Shown piece by piece: positions 1-8,561 of a DNA stretch of 44,533 nt (positions are counted from its first letter, which is position 1; each line of letters starts with the position of its first letter). The position numbers were made by a program, and so were the translations under genes. The notes beneath the pieces were generated by a model that worked only from the letters and a program-made list of their open reading frames with translations, was not told the DNA's origin and made no database searches. Location: assembly GCA_022792885.1 (NCBI GenBank), contig JAAWBX010000020.1, positions 1 to 44,533 of the forward strand. The letters are read 5' to 3'. The stretch is from Lachnospiraceae bacterium. GTDB taxonomy: Bacteria > Bacillota > Clostridia > Lachnospirales > Lachnospiraceae.

Positions 1-136
1 CCAAAGTCAAATATGTCCGATTGATTGGTTTTCTTGCTCCCTGAAAGTCTTCCACATAAGTATCTACTCTTATCTCCATTGAGGTGTTGCCTACATAAGT
101 CACCTTTGCCATCAATACAATCAAAACAGCGTAGCC
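1..136 (-). pseudogene. Acyl-CoA thioesterase (hotdog) fragment, runs off the left edge
   Basis: Reading the minus strand from the ATG at 112-110 gives MAKVTYVGNTSMEIRVDTYV, followed by a stretch with RKPINRTYLTL. The TSMEVRVDTYVE block is a hallmark of the YkhA/YciA-type acyl-CoA thioesterases, which hydrolyse acyl-CoA to acid and CoA with a hotdog fold. In intact family members this block lies in the middle of the protein, with roughly 70-80 residues before it. Here an in-frame stop (139-137) lies only nine codons upstream of the ATG and nothing recognisable precedes it, so the 5' half is missing or decayed. The 3' half continues outside the window. The family call is firm. Whether a short protein is still made is unknown. 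The local sequence is more AT-rich than the genes that follow. Confidence 0.7.
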
Positions 137-139
137 CTA

Positions 140-342
140 AGGCCACATTGTCTACATAGTATCATATCATTTAGTCTTTGAAAAAACAATATCCTTACGG
201 AATACCATCCAAAGGGGACGTTTTTTTGTTCGACATGGCCGGAGCCCACTGGGGGCCGCCTTTATCAGGCGACGGTATATGCGTTCGAAAAATCAAATAC
301 CATGTCCGAATATGGCGAGATAAACCGTGAGGAGGGAGGAGT
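140..342. other. Intergenic stretch without a recognisable gene
   Basis: Between the thioesterase fragment and the small ORF at 343 no ORF with a ribosome site and recognisable family was seen on either strand. A T-rich run (230-236) follows a weak GC-rich stretch, but no convincing hairpin terminator is present. Confidence 0.5.
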
Positions 343-495
343 ATGAAAGAAATCGACAGCGCCCTGTATACGGCGTTTAAAGCGAAGGATACAAGGTTTG
401 CCGGCGGGGAAAACCTGTTTGGATTTCTTTATTCCCGAAGAAAAAGATTTACATTGAAGCGTCATTTTACTATAATGATATCTGAGTGGAAATAA
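343..495 (+). pseudogene. Small 50-residue ORF, possible Ada/AlkA N-terminal remnant
   Basis: An ATG at 343 follows a strong purine-rich ribosome site (GGAGGGAGGA, 331-340), and the frame runs 50 codons to TAA at 493-495. The first 20 residues (ALYTAFKAKDTRFAGG region) resemble the start of the Ada metal-binding domain, found at the N-terminus of Ada methyltransferases and some AlkA glycosylases, where ARDxRFDGRFF is typical. The zinc-binding cysteines (IYCRPxC) that should follow are absent, and the rest (GFLYSRRKRFTLKRHF region) matches nothing I recognise. The promoter of the next gene lies inside its 3' end, which also suggests decay. It could instead be a genuine small protein. Confidence 0.35.
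448..476 (+). promoter_or_regulatory. Sigma-A promoter for the FtsA-like gene
   Basis: TTTACA (448-453), a 17-base spacer and a perfect TATAAT (471-476) lie 60 bases upstream of the ATG at 536. Predicted transcription starts near 483. The spacing and -10 are consensus; the -35 has one mismatch. Confidence 0.7.
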
Positions 496-535
496 AAATT
501 ATGCTTGTATTTCGGGAATATTTGAGGAGGGCGAG

Positions 536-2602
536 ATGGCCAGAGGACGGGTTAGGAAAACACAGGCGGAACAGACGGAGAAGATGATATTTGCGCTGGA
601 TATCGGAACCAGGAGCCTGATCGGGATGGTGGGCATCCTGGAGGAAGATCGGGTAAAAGTGATCGCCATCGAAAAGGAAGAACACTCGGAAAGAGTCATG
701 ATAGACGGTCAGATCGAGGATATTGAGAAGGTGGCGACACTGGCGGCCAGGGTGAAAAAACGCCTGGAAAGTAAGGTTCGGTGTGAGTTAAAACATGTCT
801 GCGTCGCGGCGGCCGGGAGGGCTCTGAGGACGAAGCGGGCGGATTTTGAGATGGAACTGCCCGGAACGCAGTTGATTGACGACGAGATCATCAGCCGCCT
901 GGAGGCCGGCGCCATCAGCCGCGCGGAGGAAGCTTTTGACGCGGAAAATGAGGCCGAAGCGGCTTCGCGGCGTTTTTACTTGGTGGGTTATACGGTATGC
1001 CAGTATTATCTGGACCAGTATATGATATCCAGTTTAAAAGATCATCGCGGGCGGCAGGTGAAAGTGGAGCTGATCGCGACGTTTCTTCCCAGCGAGGTGG
1101 TGGAAAGCCTGTATACGACGATGAATAAGATCGGTCTGGAGGTGGCGAGCATTACGCTGGAGCCGATCGCGGCCATCAATGCGGCGATTCCGGAAGACCT
1201 GAGGCTTTTAAATCTGGTCCTGGTCGATATCGGGGCCGGGACATCGGATATCGCGGCCTGTATGGACGGGAGCGTGACCGGATATACGATGGCTACCGTG
1301 GCGGGAGACGAGATCACGGAGGCGATCATGAAAGAATATCTGGCGGATTTTAAGACGGCGGAATGGATGAAAGCGCAGGCGGATCGGGAAGAGGAGATCG
1401 CGTTCACGGATATTCTGGGACTTGAGAGGAAGATTTCGCGGGCAGAGCTGCTGGATTGTATTCAGGGGGCCACCGGCTCTTTGTGCCAGGAGATCGCGGA
1501 CCGGGTCCTGGAGATAAACGGGGGCGCGCCCTCCGCTCTGTTTTTGGCGGGCGGAGGCAGCAAACTGGCCGGCTTAAAGGACGGGCTGACGGAGATTCTT
1601 AAGATGGACGCGGGCAGGGTAGCGATCGCCGGAAATAATTTTCGGGTGAACGCGTTTTCGGACGAATATGAACTGAACAATCCGGAATACGCCACGCCCC
1701 TGGGGATTGTCGTTTCGTCGGGATTGAATCTGATCAACGACAGTTTCCGGGTGACGTTAAACGGAAGATCGGCAAAGCTCTTCCGGAGCGGAAGTTTTAC
1801 CGCGCTGAATCTTCTGATGATGAACGGTTACAGTTTTCAGGATATTCTTGGGCGTTCGGGACTGAATCTGGTCGTGACGGTCAACGGCCGGCGGAAGATT
1901 TTCCATGGTACGGCGGCTCAGCCGGCTTCGCTCTATATCAATAAGAAGGAAGGGAAACTTTCCGAGGTGATTCACGCCGGGGATACCATCGATTTTGTGC
2001 CGGCGGTTTCGGGAACGCCCGCGAAAGCCTGTCTGGGCGATATCGACGGCGTCGATACCTGCGTGCGCATTACATTGAACGGAGCCCGGGTGCCGCTTAA
2101 AACTCTTCTGAGAAACGGAGACGTGATTCAGATGGAATTTCCCGAGCCGGTGAAGGAGGAGATCTTGCCGGAAGCGGAGGAGGAGGAACCGGCGCCGGAA
2201 GAGCCGGAAGTATCGTCGTCGGAGGCTCCCGCGCCGTCCGATGCGTCGGCCGGGATTCAGACGCCGGCAGCGCCGGCTCCCTCTGCCGTATCGGAGGAAC
2301 CGGCGGCGGATGCGCCGGTTGAAGCGGCTCCGCTGCCGTCACGGGTATCGCCGACCGGCCCGGCCCGGCCGGCGGCGGAGAAACTTTTGGTTTTTCGCTT
2401 AAACGGTTTTCCGCTTCGTCTGCCGCCGAAGAAAAACGGGGAACCCTATTACCTGATGGATATGATACAATATTCCGGCGTTGACCTGAAGGAACCGAAA
2501 GGTCGGATTCGTCTGAATGTCAATGGGGTTCAGGGAATGTTCCAGCAAAAGTTATCAGAGGGAGATGTTATCGAGATTGAAGAAGAGCAGGCAGAGCAGT
2601 AG
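536..2602 (+). CDS. FtsA-like actin-fold protein with C-terminal beta-grasp-like repeats
   Basis: This 688-residue protein begins with an actin/HSP70-type ATPase core of the FtsA/PilM class. The phosphate-1 motif is DIGTRS (about residues 22-27), phosphate-2 is DIGAGTSD (from residue 231), and the adenosine motif is AGGGSKL (about 338-344). FtsA proteins polymerise at membranes in cell division, and this one is much longer than the usual ~420 residues. After the core come segments repeating a pattern of VNG or LNG followed by GDxIxxE (about 403-535). A Pro/Glu/Ala-rich linker follows (about 545-610), then a final domain (612-688) ending in GDVIEIE. I infer beta-grasp-type modules. The C-terminal amphipathic helix of classical FtsA is not apparent. 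The start follows GAGGAGG at a good distance. The stop overlaps the next gene, suggesting translational coupling. The role is probably envelope or division related, but it is not proven to be FtsA itself. Confidence 0.85.
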   Translation: MARGRVRKTQAEQTEKMIFALDIGTRSLIGMVGILEEDRVKVIAIEKEEHSERVMIDGQIEDIEKVATLAARVKKRLESKVRCELKHVCVAAAGRALRTKRADFEMELPGTQLIDDEIISRLEAGAISRAEEAFDAENEAEAASRRFYLVGYTVCQYYLDQYMISSLKDHRGRQVKVELIATFLPSEVVESLYTTMNKIGLEVASITLEPIAAINAAIPEDLRLLNLVLVDIGAGTSDIAACMDGSVTGYTMATVAGDEITEAIMKEYLADFKTAEWMKAQADREEEIAFTDILGLERKISRAELLDCIQGATGSLCQEIADRVLEINGGAPSALFLAGGGSKLAGLKDGLTEILKMDAGRVAIAGNNFRVNAFSDEYELNNPEYATPLGIVVSSGLNLINDSFRVTLNGRSAKLFRSGSFTALNLLMMNGYSFQDILGRSGLNLVVTVNGRRKIFHGTAAQPASLYINKKEGKLSEVIHAGDTIDFVPAVSGTPAKACLGDIDGVDTCVRITLNGARVPLKTLLRNGDVIQMEFPEPVKEEILPEAEEEEPAPEEPEVSSSEAPAPSDASAGIQTPAAPAPSAVSEEPAADAPVEAAPLPSRVSPTGPARPAAEKLLVFRLNGFPLRLPPKKNGEPYYLMDMIQYSGVDLKEPKGRIRLNVNGVQGMFQQKLSEGDVIEIEEEQAEQ

Positions 2603-5387
2603 CGCCGGGCATTCGGGAGGCGACGGGACAAAAAGACTGGTGATCGGTCTTCTGGCCCATGTGGACGCAGGGAAAACAACTCTGTCGGAGAGTCTGCTTT
2701 ACACCGGCGGGGTTCTTCGGAAGATGGGGCGGGTGGATAACCGGGACGCCTTTTTGGATACGGAACCTCTGGAAAGGGAGCGGGGAATCACGATTTTTTC
2801 GAAGCAGGCGCTCATGCCGCTGCCTGATTGGACGATTACCTGGATGGATACGCCGGGTCATGTGGATTTTTCCGCCGAGATGGAGCGGACCCTTCAGGTA
2901 CTGGATTATGCGGTTTTGGTAATAAACGGGGCCGACGGCGTGCAGGGACATACCTGTACGCTGTGGCGGCTTTTGCGCCGGTATCGGATACCGGTCTTTT
3001 TGTTTATAAATAAAATGGATCAGCCGGGAACCGATCGGGGCAGGCTGTTAAAAGATGTAAAAGAAAAACTGGACGAGCGTTGCGTGGCGTTCGGGCCGGA
3101 GGCGGAAGCGGATTCGGAGCATTTCGGAGAGGAAATCGCCCTGTGCGGGGAACGCTGGATGGAAATCTTTCTGGATCAGGGAGGGTTTACGGAGAAAGAA
3201 ATCGCGGAAGGGATCGCGGCCGGAGAGATCTTTCCCTGCTATTTCGGATCGGCTTTAAAGCTGACCGGGGTGGAGGCGTTTTTGCAGGGATTGCTCCGTT
3301 TTGCGAGAGAAGCGGAATATCCGGCGGAGTTCGGCGCGAAGGTGTATAAGATTATGCGGGATGACGGCGGCGCGCGTCTGACTTGTTTAAAAGTTACCGG
3401 AGGCGTTTTGCGGGTGAAAGATGAGATCGGAGAGGGGAAGATCGATCAGATTCGCGTTTATTCCGGAGCGAAGTTTGAGGCGGTATCGGAGGCGGAGGCC
3501 GGGATGATCTGTGCCGTCGCGGGGCTCGACGGCACGAAACCGGGGGACGGTCTGGGATACGAACCGGCGTCGGAGGCCCCTGTGCTGGAACCGATTTTAA
3601 CGTATCGGGTTTTTTTGCCGCCGGAACAGGACGCGCTTCGGATGCTGCCGGCGTTTCGCCGGTTGGAGGAGGAGGAGCCGGAACTGCATGTCGTCTGGGA
3701 TGAACGTCTGAAGGAGATCCGCGTTCAGTTGATGGGAGAAGTGCAGATTGAAGTGCTGAGAGAACGAATCCGGGAGCGCTTCGGAGTGGAGGTGACGTTT
3801 GGAAGCGGAAGCATTGTATATAAAGAAACCGTTGCCGCGCCCGTGGAAGGGGTCGGGCATTTTGAACCTTTGCGCCATTACGCGGAGGTACATCTTTTGC
3901 TGGAACCGGGAGAGCGGGGCAGCGGTCTTCAGTTTTCCAGTGTCTGCAGTGAAGATGTGCTGGACCGGAACTGGCAGCGCCTGATACTGACGCACTTGGA
4001 AGAGCGGGAGCATCCGGGCGTGCTGACCGGTTCCGCGATTACGGATATGAAGATCACGCTTCTGACCGGACGCGCGCATCTCAAGCATACGGAGGGCGGG
4101 TATTTTCGCCAGGCGACGTACCGGGCCGTGCGCCAGGGATTGAAGGAAGGGGAGAGCGTCCTTTTGGAACCCTGGTATGAATTTCGGATGGAACTTCCGG
4201 CGGAAGCGGTTGGCCGTGCGATGTCGGACATTCAGAAAATGGGGGGCGTGATCCGGGCGCCGGAGATGCGGGACGGGATCTCGGTTCTGGCCGGGGAAGC
4301 TCCGGTATCCGGAATGCGGGATTACCCGGTGCAGGTCGTTTCCTATACGCGGGGGCAGGGCCGTATCCTGCTCACGTTTAAAGGATATGAGCGGTGTCCG
4401 GATCCCGAAGCGGTGAGAGAGGCAATCGGCTATGATTCGGAGCGGGACGCGGAGAATCCGACCGGTTCCGTGTTCTGCGCGCACGGAGCGGGATTTGCGG
4501 TTCCCTGGAACCGGGTGAAGGAATACATGCATCTGCCCGGCCGGCAGCCGGGGCGTGAAGGGGAGCGTTCGGACGAAGGGTCGGGGCGGGCCGGAGGCTT
4601 CTTAGGGGTGCCGGAGAGCGGGGATTCGGACGGTATTGACGGCAGAACGGCGGATTATTTTGTGGATGAAGAGGAGATTCGGGAAATATTCAGCCGGGCC
4701 TTTGGGCAGAATAAGAAGGAGAAGGGCGGCTGGAATCGGAAAAAGCCGGCCGGCAAAACGGTGAGGGATTATCCGGCCGCCCGGCCGACGGAAACAAGAA
4801 GAGCACCCCGGCCGAAAGCCGAGCGGGAATATTTGCTGGTGGACGGGTATAACATAATTTATGCGTGGGAAGAACTCCGGAAGCTGGCTGAGAGAAATTT
4901 GGACGCGGCCCGCGGAAAACTGATGGATATTCTGTGCAATTATCAGGGGTATCGAAAATGTCGCCTGATCCTGGTTTTTGACGCCTACAAAGTGGAGGGT
5001 CATGCCTGCGAGATAGTCCCGTATCATAACATCCATGTCGTGTATACCAGGGAAGCCGAAACCGCAGATCAATACATTGAAAAAGTGGCTCATGAGATCG
5101 GAAGGAAATATTCGGTAACGGTGGCGACCTCGGACGGGCTGGAGCAGGTAATCATCCGGGGGCAGGGGTGCCGTCTGTTTTCGGCGCTGGAATTTTGGAA
5201 AGAGATAAAGGGCGCGGAGGAAGAGATCCGGAAGGAGCATCTGCGTGAGCAGGAAAAAGGCACTTTTTATCTTTTTCAGGGGCTGGACGGGGAAACGGCC
5301 GGCTATATGGAAGATATCCGCTTAGGGAAGACGGAACCGGGAAACGGAGAGAAAAGCAGGACTTCCGGCGCTTCCTCGCCCGGGTGA
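2565..5387 (+). CDS. TetM/EF-G-like ribosomal GTPase fused to a C-terminal NYN (YacP/Rae1-like) nuclease domain
   Basis: The first ~640 residues follow the TetM/TetO ribosomal-protection plan. G1 is AHVDAGKTT (31-39), G3 is DTPGH (95-99) and G4 is NKMD (149-152), followed by EF-G-like domains II to V. TetM proteins bind the A site and release tetracycline using GTP. After a charged linker (about 650-750), residue 755 onward is an NYN/PIN-like domain with the acidic motifs LVDGYN, LVFDA, ADQYIE and ATSD. It resembles YacP/Rae1, the Bacillus ribosome-associated endonuclease that cuts mRNA in the A site. One uninterrupted frame covers both parts. The ATG at 2565 overlaps the FtsA-like gene by 38 bases. 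A TTG at 2577 with GGAG upstream is an alternative start. True drug resistance cannot be read from sequence; a housekeeping ribosome-rescue or mRNA-surveillance role is equally likely. Confidence 0.9.
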   Translation: MLSRLKKSRQSSSAGHSGGDGTKRLVIGLLAHVDAGKTTLSESLLYTGGVLRKMGRVDNRDAFLDTEPLERERGITIFSKQALMPLPDWTITWMDTPGHVDFSAEMERTLQVLDYAVLVINGADGVQGHTCTLWRLLRRYRIPVFLFINKMDQPGTDRGRLLKDVKEKLDERCVAFGPEAEADSEHFGEEIALCGERWMEIFLDQGGFTEKEIAEGIAAGEIFPCYFGSALKLTGVEAFLQGLLRFAREAEYPAEFGAKVYKIMRDDGGARLTCLKVTGGVLRVKDEIGEGKIDQIRVYSGAKFEAVSEAEAGMICAVAGLDGTKPGDGLGYEPASEAPVLEPILTYRVFLPPEQDALRMLPAFRRLEEEEPELHVVWDERLKEIRVQLMGEVQIEVLRERIRERFGVEVTFGSGSIVYKETVAAPVEGVGHFEPLRHYAEVHLLLEPGERGSGLQFSSVCSEDVLDRNWQRLILTHLEEREHPGVLTGSAITDMKITLLTGRAHLKHTEGGYFRQATYRAVRQGLKEGESVLLEPWYEFRMELPAEAVGRAMSDIQKMGGVIRAPEMRDGISVLAGEAPVSGMRDYPVQVVSYTRGQGRILLTFKGYERCPDPEAVREAIGYDSERDAENPTGSVFCAHGAGFAVPWNRVKEYMHLPGRQPGREGERSDEGSGRAGGFLGVPESGDSDGIDGRTADYFVDEEEIREIFSRAFGQNKKEKGGWNRKKPAGKTVRDYPAARPTETRRAPRPKAEREYLLVDGYNIIYAWEELRKLAERNLDAARGKLMDILCNYQGYRKCRLILVFDAYKVEGHACEIVPYHNIHVVYTREAETADQYIEKVAHEIGRKYSVTVATSDGLEQVIIRGQGCRLFSALEFWKEIKGAEEEIRKEHLREQEKGTFYLFQGLDGETAGYMEDIRLGKTEPGNGEKSRTSGASSPG

Positions 5388-5402
5388 AATCCGGAAATTG
5401 GC

Positions 5403-5431
5403 TTGACTTCTTTTCGATAAAATACTATACT
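5403..5431 (+). promoter_or_regulatory. Sigma-A promoter for aspS
   Basis: TTGACT (5403-5408), a 17-base spacer and TATACT (5426-5431) lie directly behind the GTPase-NYN stop codon. The expected start near 5438 leaves a leader of only about 28 bases, too short for a T-box. Confidence 0.75.
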
Positions 5432-5465
5432 TTACAAAATGCCAAATGGCAATAAGGAGAATGCA

Positions 5466-7217
5466 ATGGACGTGTCGAATATATATCGAAGCAAAGTGAT
5501 CGGAGAGATCGGAGAGGGCGACGTAGGGAAGACCTTGAAGGTCGCCGGATGGGTGGAGAATATCCGTGATCACGGCGGGGTTTCGTTCCTGGATCTGCGG
5601 GATATGTACGGAGTTTTGCAGGTCGTTATGCGGGATACCGGTCTTTTAAACGGAATCAGCAAGGAGGACTGTCTTTCTCTGGAAGGCGTGGTGGAACACC
5701 GCAGCGAGGACACTTACAATCCGAAGATCCCCAGCGGAACCATTGAGCTGGAGGCAAAAGAAGTTCGGATCCTGGGCAAGGTTTCCCAGACGCTCCCGTT
5801 TGAGGTCGCGACCTCGAAGGAGATCCGGGAGGATATCCGTTTGAAGTACCGCTATCTGGATCTCAGGAATAAGAAGGTCAAGGATAATATCGTGTTCCGT
5901 TCCCGGGTGATCGCATTTTTGAGACAGAAAATGACGGAGATGGGATTTCTGGAGATTCAGACGCCGATTCTGTGCGCGTCTTCCCCGGAGGGCGCCAGGG
6001 ACTACATTGTGCCGTCCAGGAAGTTTAAGGGGAAGTTTTACGCGCTTCCGCAGGCGCCTCAGCAGTATAAGCAGCTTTTGATGGTTTCCGGCTTTGACCG
6101 GTATTTCCAGATCGCGCCGTGTTTCCGGGATGAGGACGCCAGGGCGGACCGTTCGCCGGGCGAATTTTATCAGTTGGATTTTGAGATGGCCTTTGCCACG
6201 CAGGAGGAAGTGTTCCGGGTGGGCGAGGAAGTGCTGACCGCGGCTTTTAAGAAGTTCGCGCCGGAGGGGTATGAAGTGACGGAAGGCCCTTATCCGGTTA
6301 TCGATTATAAGACGGCCATGCGGGAATTCGGTACGGATAAGCCGGATCTGAGGAATCCTTTGCGGATACAGGATCTGACGGATTTCTTCCAGAAATGTAC
6401 GTTTAAGCCGTTTGTGGGCCGGACGGTGCGGGCAATCCGGGTACACGCGGATATGTCCAAAGGGTTTCATGAGAAGATGCTGAAATTTGCCGAGTCAATC
6501 GGGATGAAGGGACTCGGATATATTGAAGTCGGGGAGGATATGTCCTATAAAGGGCCGATCGATAAGTTTATCCCGGCGGAGTTGAAAACAGAGCTGGCCG
6601 GCCTGGCGAAACTGGAGCCGGGAGACACGCTGTTTTTTATCGCGGACAAGGAAGAGCGCGCGGCGGTTTTGGCCGGGCAGATTCGGACGGAACTGGGGAA
6701 TCGGCTGGATCTTTGTGAAAAGAAGGCGTATCGATTCTGTTTTGTCAATGATTTTCCGATGTTTGAGTATGATAAGGAAGAGAAGAAGATCGGCTTTACC
6801 CATAATCCGTTTTCCATGCCGCAGGGCGGTCTGGAAGCGCTGGAGACGAAGGATCCGCTGGATGTGCTGGCCTATCAGTATGATATCGTGTGCAACGGCG
6901 TTGAACTCTCTTCCGGCGCGGTCCGTAATCATGATATGAACATTATGGAGAAGGCTTTTGAGATTGCCGGTTATACAAAAGAAGATCTTGAGAAAAAATT
7001 CGGCGCGCTTTATCAGGCGTTTCAGTTCGGAGCGCCGCCGCATGCGGGAATGGCGCCCGGCGTCGACCGGATTCTCATGCTTTTGCGCGGCGAGGAGAAT
7101 ATCCGGGAGGTGATCGCGTTCCCGATGAACGGGAATGCGCAGGACCTGATGTGCAAAGCGCCGGGCGAAGTGACGGAGCAGCAGCTTCGGGAGGTTCATA
7201 TTAAAGTAAGAGATTAG
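5466..7217 (+). CDS. aspS: Aspartyl-tRNA synthetase
   Basis: AspRS charges tRNA-Asp with aspartate using ATP in the cytosol. The 583-residue protein has an N-terminal OB-fold anticodon-binding domain (about 20-105; GWVENIRDHGGVSFLDLRD region) and then a class II catalytic core. Motif 2 is FRDEDARADRSPGEF and motif 3 is GMAPGVDR near the C-terminus, with the bacterial GAD insertion between them. The length is typical of the bacterial type. The start is the ATG at 5466, five bases after AAGGAGA. An in-frame ATG at 5439 lies almost at the predicted transcription start and has no ribosome site. The gene is monocistronic: its own promoter stands upstream and a hairpin at 7228-7259 separates it from the convergent lysozyme gene. 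Confidence 0.97.
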   Translation: MDVSNIYRSKVIGEIGEGDVGKTLKVAGWVENIRDHGGVSFLDLRDMYGVLQVVMRDTGLLNGISKEDCLSLEGVVEHRSEDTYNPKIPSGTIELEAKEVRILGKVSQTLPFEVATSKEIREDIRLKYRYLDLRNKKVKDNIVFRSRVIAFLRQKMTEMGFLEIQTPILCASSPEGARDYIVPSRKFKGKFYALPQAPQQYKQLLMVSGFDRYFQIAPCFRDEDARADRSPGEFYQLDFEMAFATQEEVFRVGEEVLTAAFKKFAPEGYEVTEGPYPVIDYKTAMREFGTDKPDLRNPLRIQDLTDFFQKCTFKPFVGRTVRAIRVHADMSKGFHEKMLKFAESIGMKGLGYIEVGEDMSYKGPIDKFIPAELKTELAGLAKLEPGDTLFFIADKEERAAVLAGQIRTELGNRLDLCEKKAYRFCFVNDFPMFEYDKEEKKIGFTHNPFSMPQGGLEALETKDPLDVLAYQYDIVCNGVELSSGAVRNHDMNIMEKAFEIAGYTKEDLEKKFGALYQAFQFGAPPHAGMAPGVDRILMLLRGEENIREVIAFPMNGNAQDLMCKAPGEVTEQQLREVHIKVRD

Positions 7218-7222
7218 AAACG

Positions 7223-7259
7223 AAAAAGACCGGCCGGCCCGTGAGAGAGCCGGCCGGTC
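7223..7259 (-). terminator. Hairpin terminator between aspS and the convergent lysozyme gene
   Basis: A perfect 11-bp stem (GACCGGCCGGC 7228-7238 with GCCGGCCGGTC 7249-7259) has a 10-base loop. On the minus strand it is followed by five Ts (complement of 7223-7227), so it ends the lysozyme gene well. On the plus strand the T-run is poor, so it is at best a weak terminator for aspS. Confidence 0.8.
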
Positions 7260-7265
7260 GAATTC

Positions 7266-8435
7266 TTATGGAATACGTAAAGTTTCGCCGGCATAAATAA
7301 GATTCGGGTCGGTGATTCCGTTGGCTTCCATCAGCGCGGCTACGCTGGTGCCGAAGCGGACGGCCAGACCGGAGAGCGTATTTCCCGGTTTGATTCGGTA
7401 ACGGACGATACTCGCGTTTTTCGGAATCAGGAGCGTTTGCCCCGGGTAAATCCGATTGGGATTGGAAATATGGTTGGCCTGTATCAGTTTGTTTACCGGG
7501 ATCCCGAAGCGTTTGGCCAACCCGAAAAGCGTATCTCCGGATTTTACCGTGTAGGAGGTGGCTCCGGAAGAGATCTGCAGTACCTGCCCGGGATAGATAA
7601 AAGCGGGATTGGCCAGCCGGTTCAGAGCGGCCAGTTCCGCCACCGTAGTGTGATATTGCCGGGCAATGCCCCAGAGGGTATCGCCGGCTTTGACCGTATA
7701 GGAGACGTCGGGATCGACGCCGGTTTCAGAGTCGGCATCGTCGCCGGTTCCGGGATCGTTTCCTTCCGAGCGCATAAAAATACCGTCCTGGAAGTAGTCC
7801 AGGTCTACGTTGCCCCGGATACCGGAGATCTGTCCGGTGTCGGAATATTGGAAGCCGACCCAGTTTTCCCAGGGCCCCAGATTTTCCGGCTGGGTTACGC
7901 CGTATTCCGCGACCCATAAGGGATAGGAAGCCAGACCGGGATCCCAGGTGTTGGCTGCGTTGTAGGTATTGCTGTAAATGACGGGCGTGCTGCCCAGCCG
8001 GTCCGCCAGAGTTTTCAGATAGGCGGAGGCGACGGCGTTGATTTCTTCCTTGTTCAGACCGGGAAAGCTTTCAAAATCCATAGCCGGATAGCAGTTGAAA
8101 GATTTCCCCTCTATCAGGGAATAGAAAAAATCGGCCTGTTGAATCGCTTCCTCGGGTGTGGCGGCCGTTACATAGTGGTAGAAGCCGATATTTAACCCGG
8201 CGGCCGAAGCTTTTTCATAGTTGCGTTCAAAGTTGCGGTCGACGGAATTGCTGCCTTCCCCGGCCCGGATATAAACGGTTTCAATACCGGCCCGTCGGAC
8301 GGCTTCAAAATCAATGTCTCCCTGCCATTCGCTGACGTCCATGCCGGGGGAGACCCGGGCGGAAGTCAGAGGCGGGGAGAAAGAGCCGAGCAGAAGCCCC
8401 AGGGACAGGGCGCCGGCTATAATCGGATAATGCAT
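7266..8435 (-). CDS. Secreted GH25 lysozyme with three C-terminal LysM repeats
   Basis: This 389-residue secreted muramidase is predicted to cut the MurNAc-GlcNAc bond of peptidoglycan. An N-terminal hydrophobic segment (about 3-26) acts as signal peptide. The GH25 barrel follows (about 31-215), with GMDVSEWQG at its start, the FYHYV strand and the AMDFE active-site strand containing the catalytic acidic pair. Three LysM carbohydrate-binding repeats fill the C-terminus, each starting with a YTVKxGDTL- or [13 protein letters not shown] motif and ending with IYPGQ or IYAGE. The start at 8435 is chosen because AAAGGA lies nine bases upstream. An in-frame ATG at 8471 would add 12 residues but lacks a ribosome site. 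It may serve cell-wall turnover or act on competitors. It is transcribed divergently from greA. Confidence 0.93.
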   Translation of the reverse strand: MHYPIIAGALSLGLLLGSFSPPLTSARVSPGMDVSEWQGDIDFEAVRRAGIETVYIRAGEGSNSVDRNFERNYEKASAAGLNIGFYHYVTAATPEEAIQQADFFYSLIEGKSFNCYPAMDFESFPGLNKEEINAVASAYLKTLADRLGSTPVIYSNTYNAANTWDPGLASYPLWVAEYGVTQPENLGPWENWVGFQYSDTGQISGIRGNVDLDYFQDGIFMRSEGNDPGTGDDADSETGVDPDVSYTVKAGDTLWGIARQYHTTVAELAALNRLANPAFIYPGQVLQISSGATSYTVKSGDTLFGLAKRFGIPVNKLIQANHISNPNRIYPGQTLLIPKNASIVRYRIKPGNTLSGLAVRFGTSVAALMEANGITDPNLIYAGETLRIP

Positions 8436-8469
8436 AGGAATAAATCCTTTCTTTGTTCGTTTCCTTATC

Positions 8470-8498
8470 ATTATATGAAGGCGGCGGCGATTGGGGAA
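8470..8498 (-). promoter_or_regulatory. Possible promoter for the lysozyme gene
   Basis: On the minus strand a perfect TATAAT (8475-8470) lies about 35 bases upstream of the start codon. The hexamer 17 bases before it is TTCCCC, a weak -35, so the call rests on the -10. Confidence 0.4.
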
Positions 8499-8561
8499 AC
8501 GGATGGGAAGGGCGGATGCGCCGGACAAGCCGGCCAGGGCGGAAGGAGGAGATGAGAGCGT

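Noticed and set aside
3597..4532. 311-codon frame on the minus strand inside the GTPase-NYN gene
   Set aside because: Antisense shadow of conserved EF-G-like domains, with Arg/His-rich composition and no ribosome site.
5388..5465. T-box leader of aspS
   Set aside because: Only about 28 bases lie between the predicted transcription start and the ATG, far too short.
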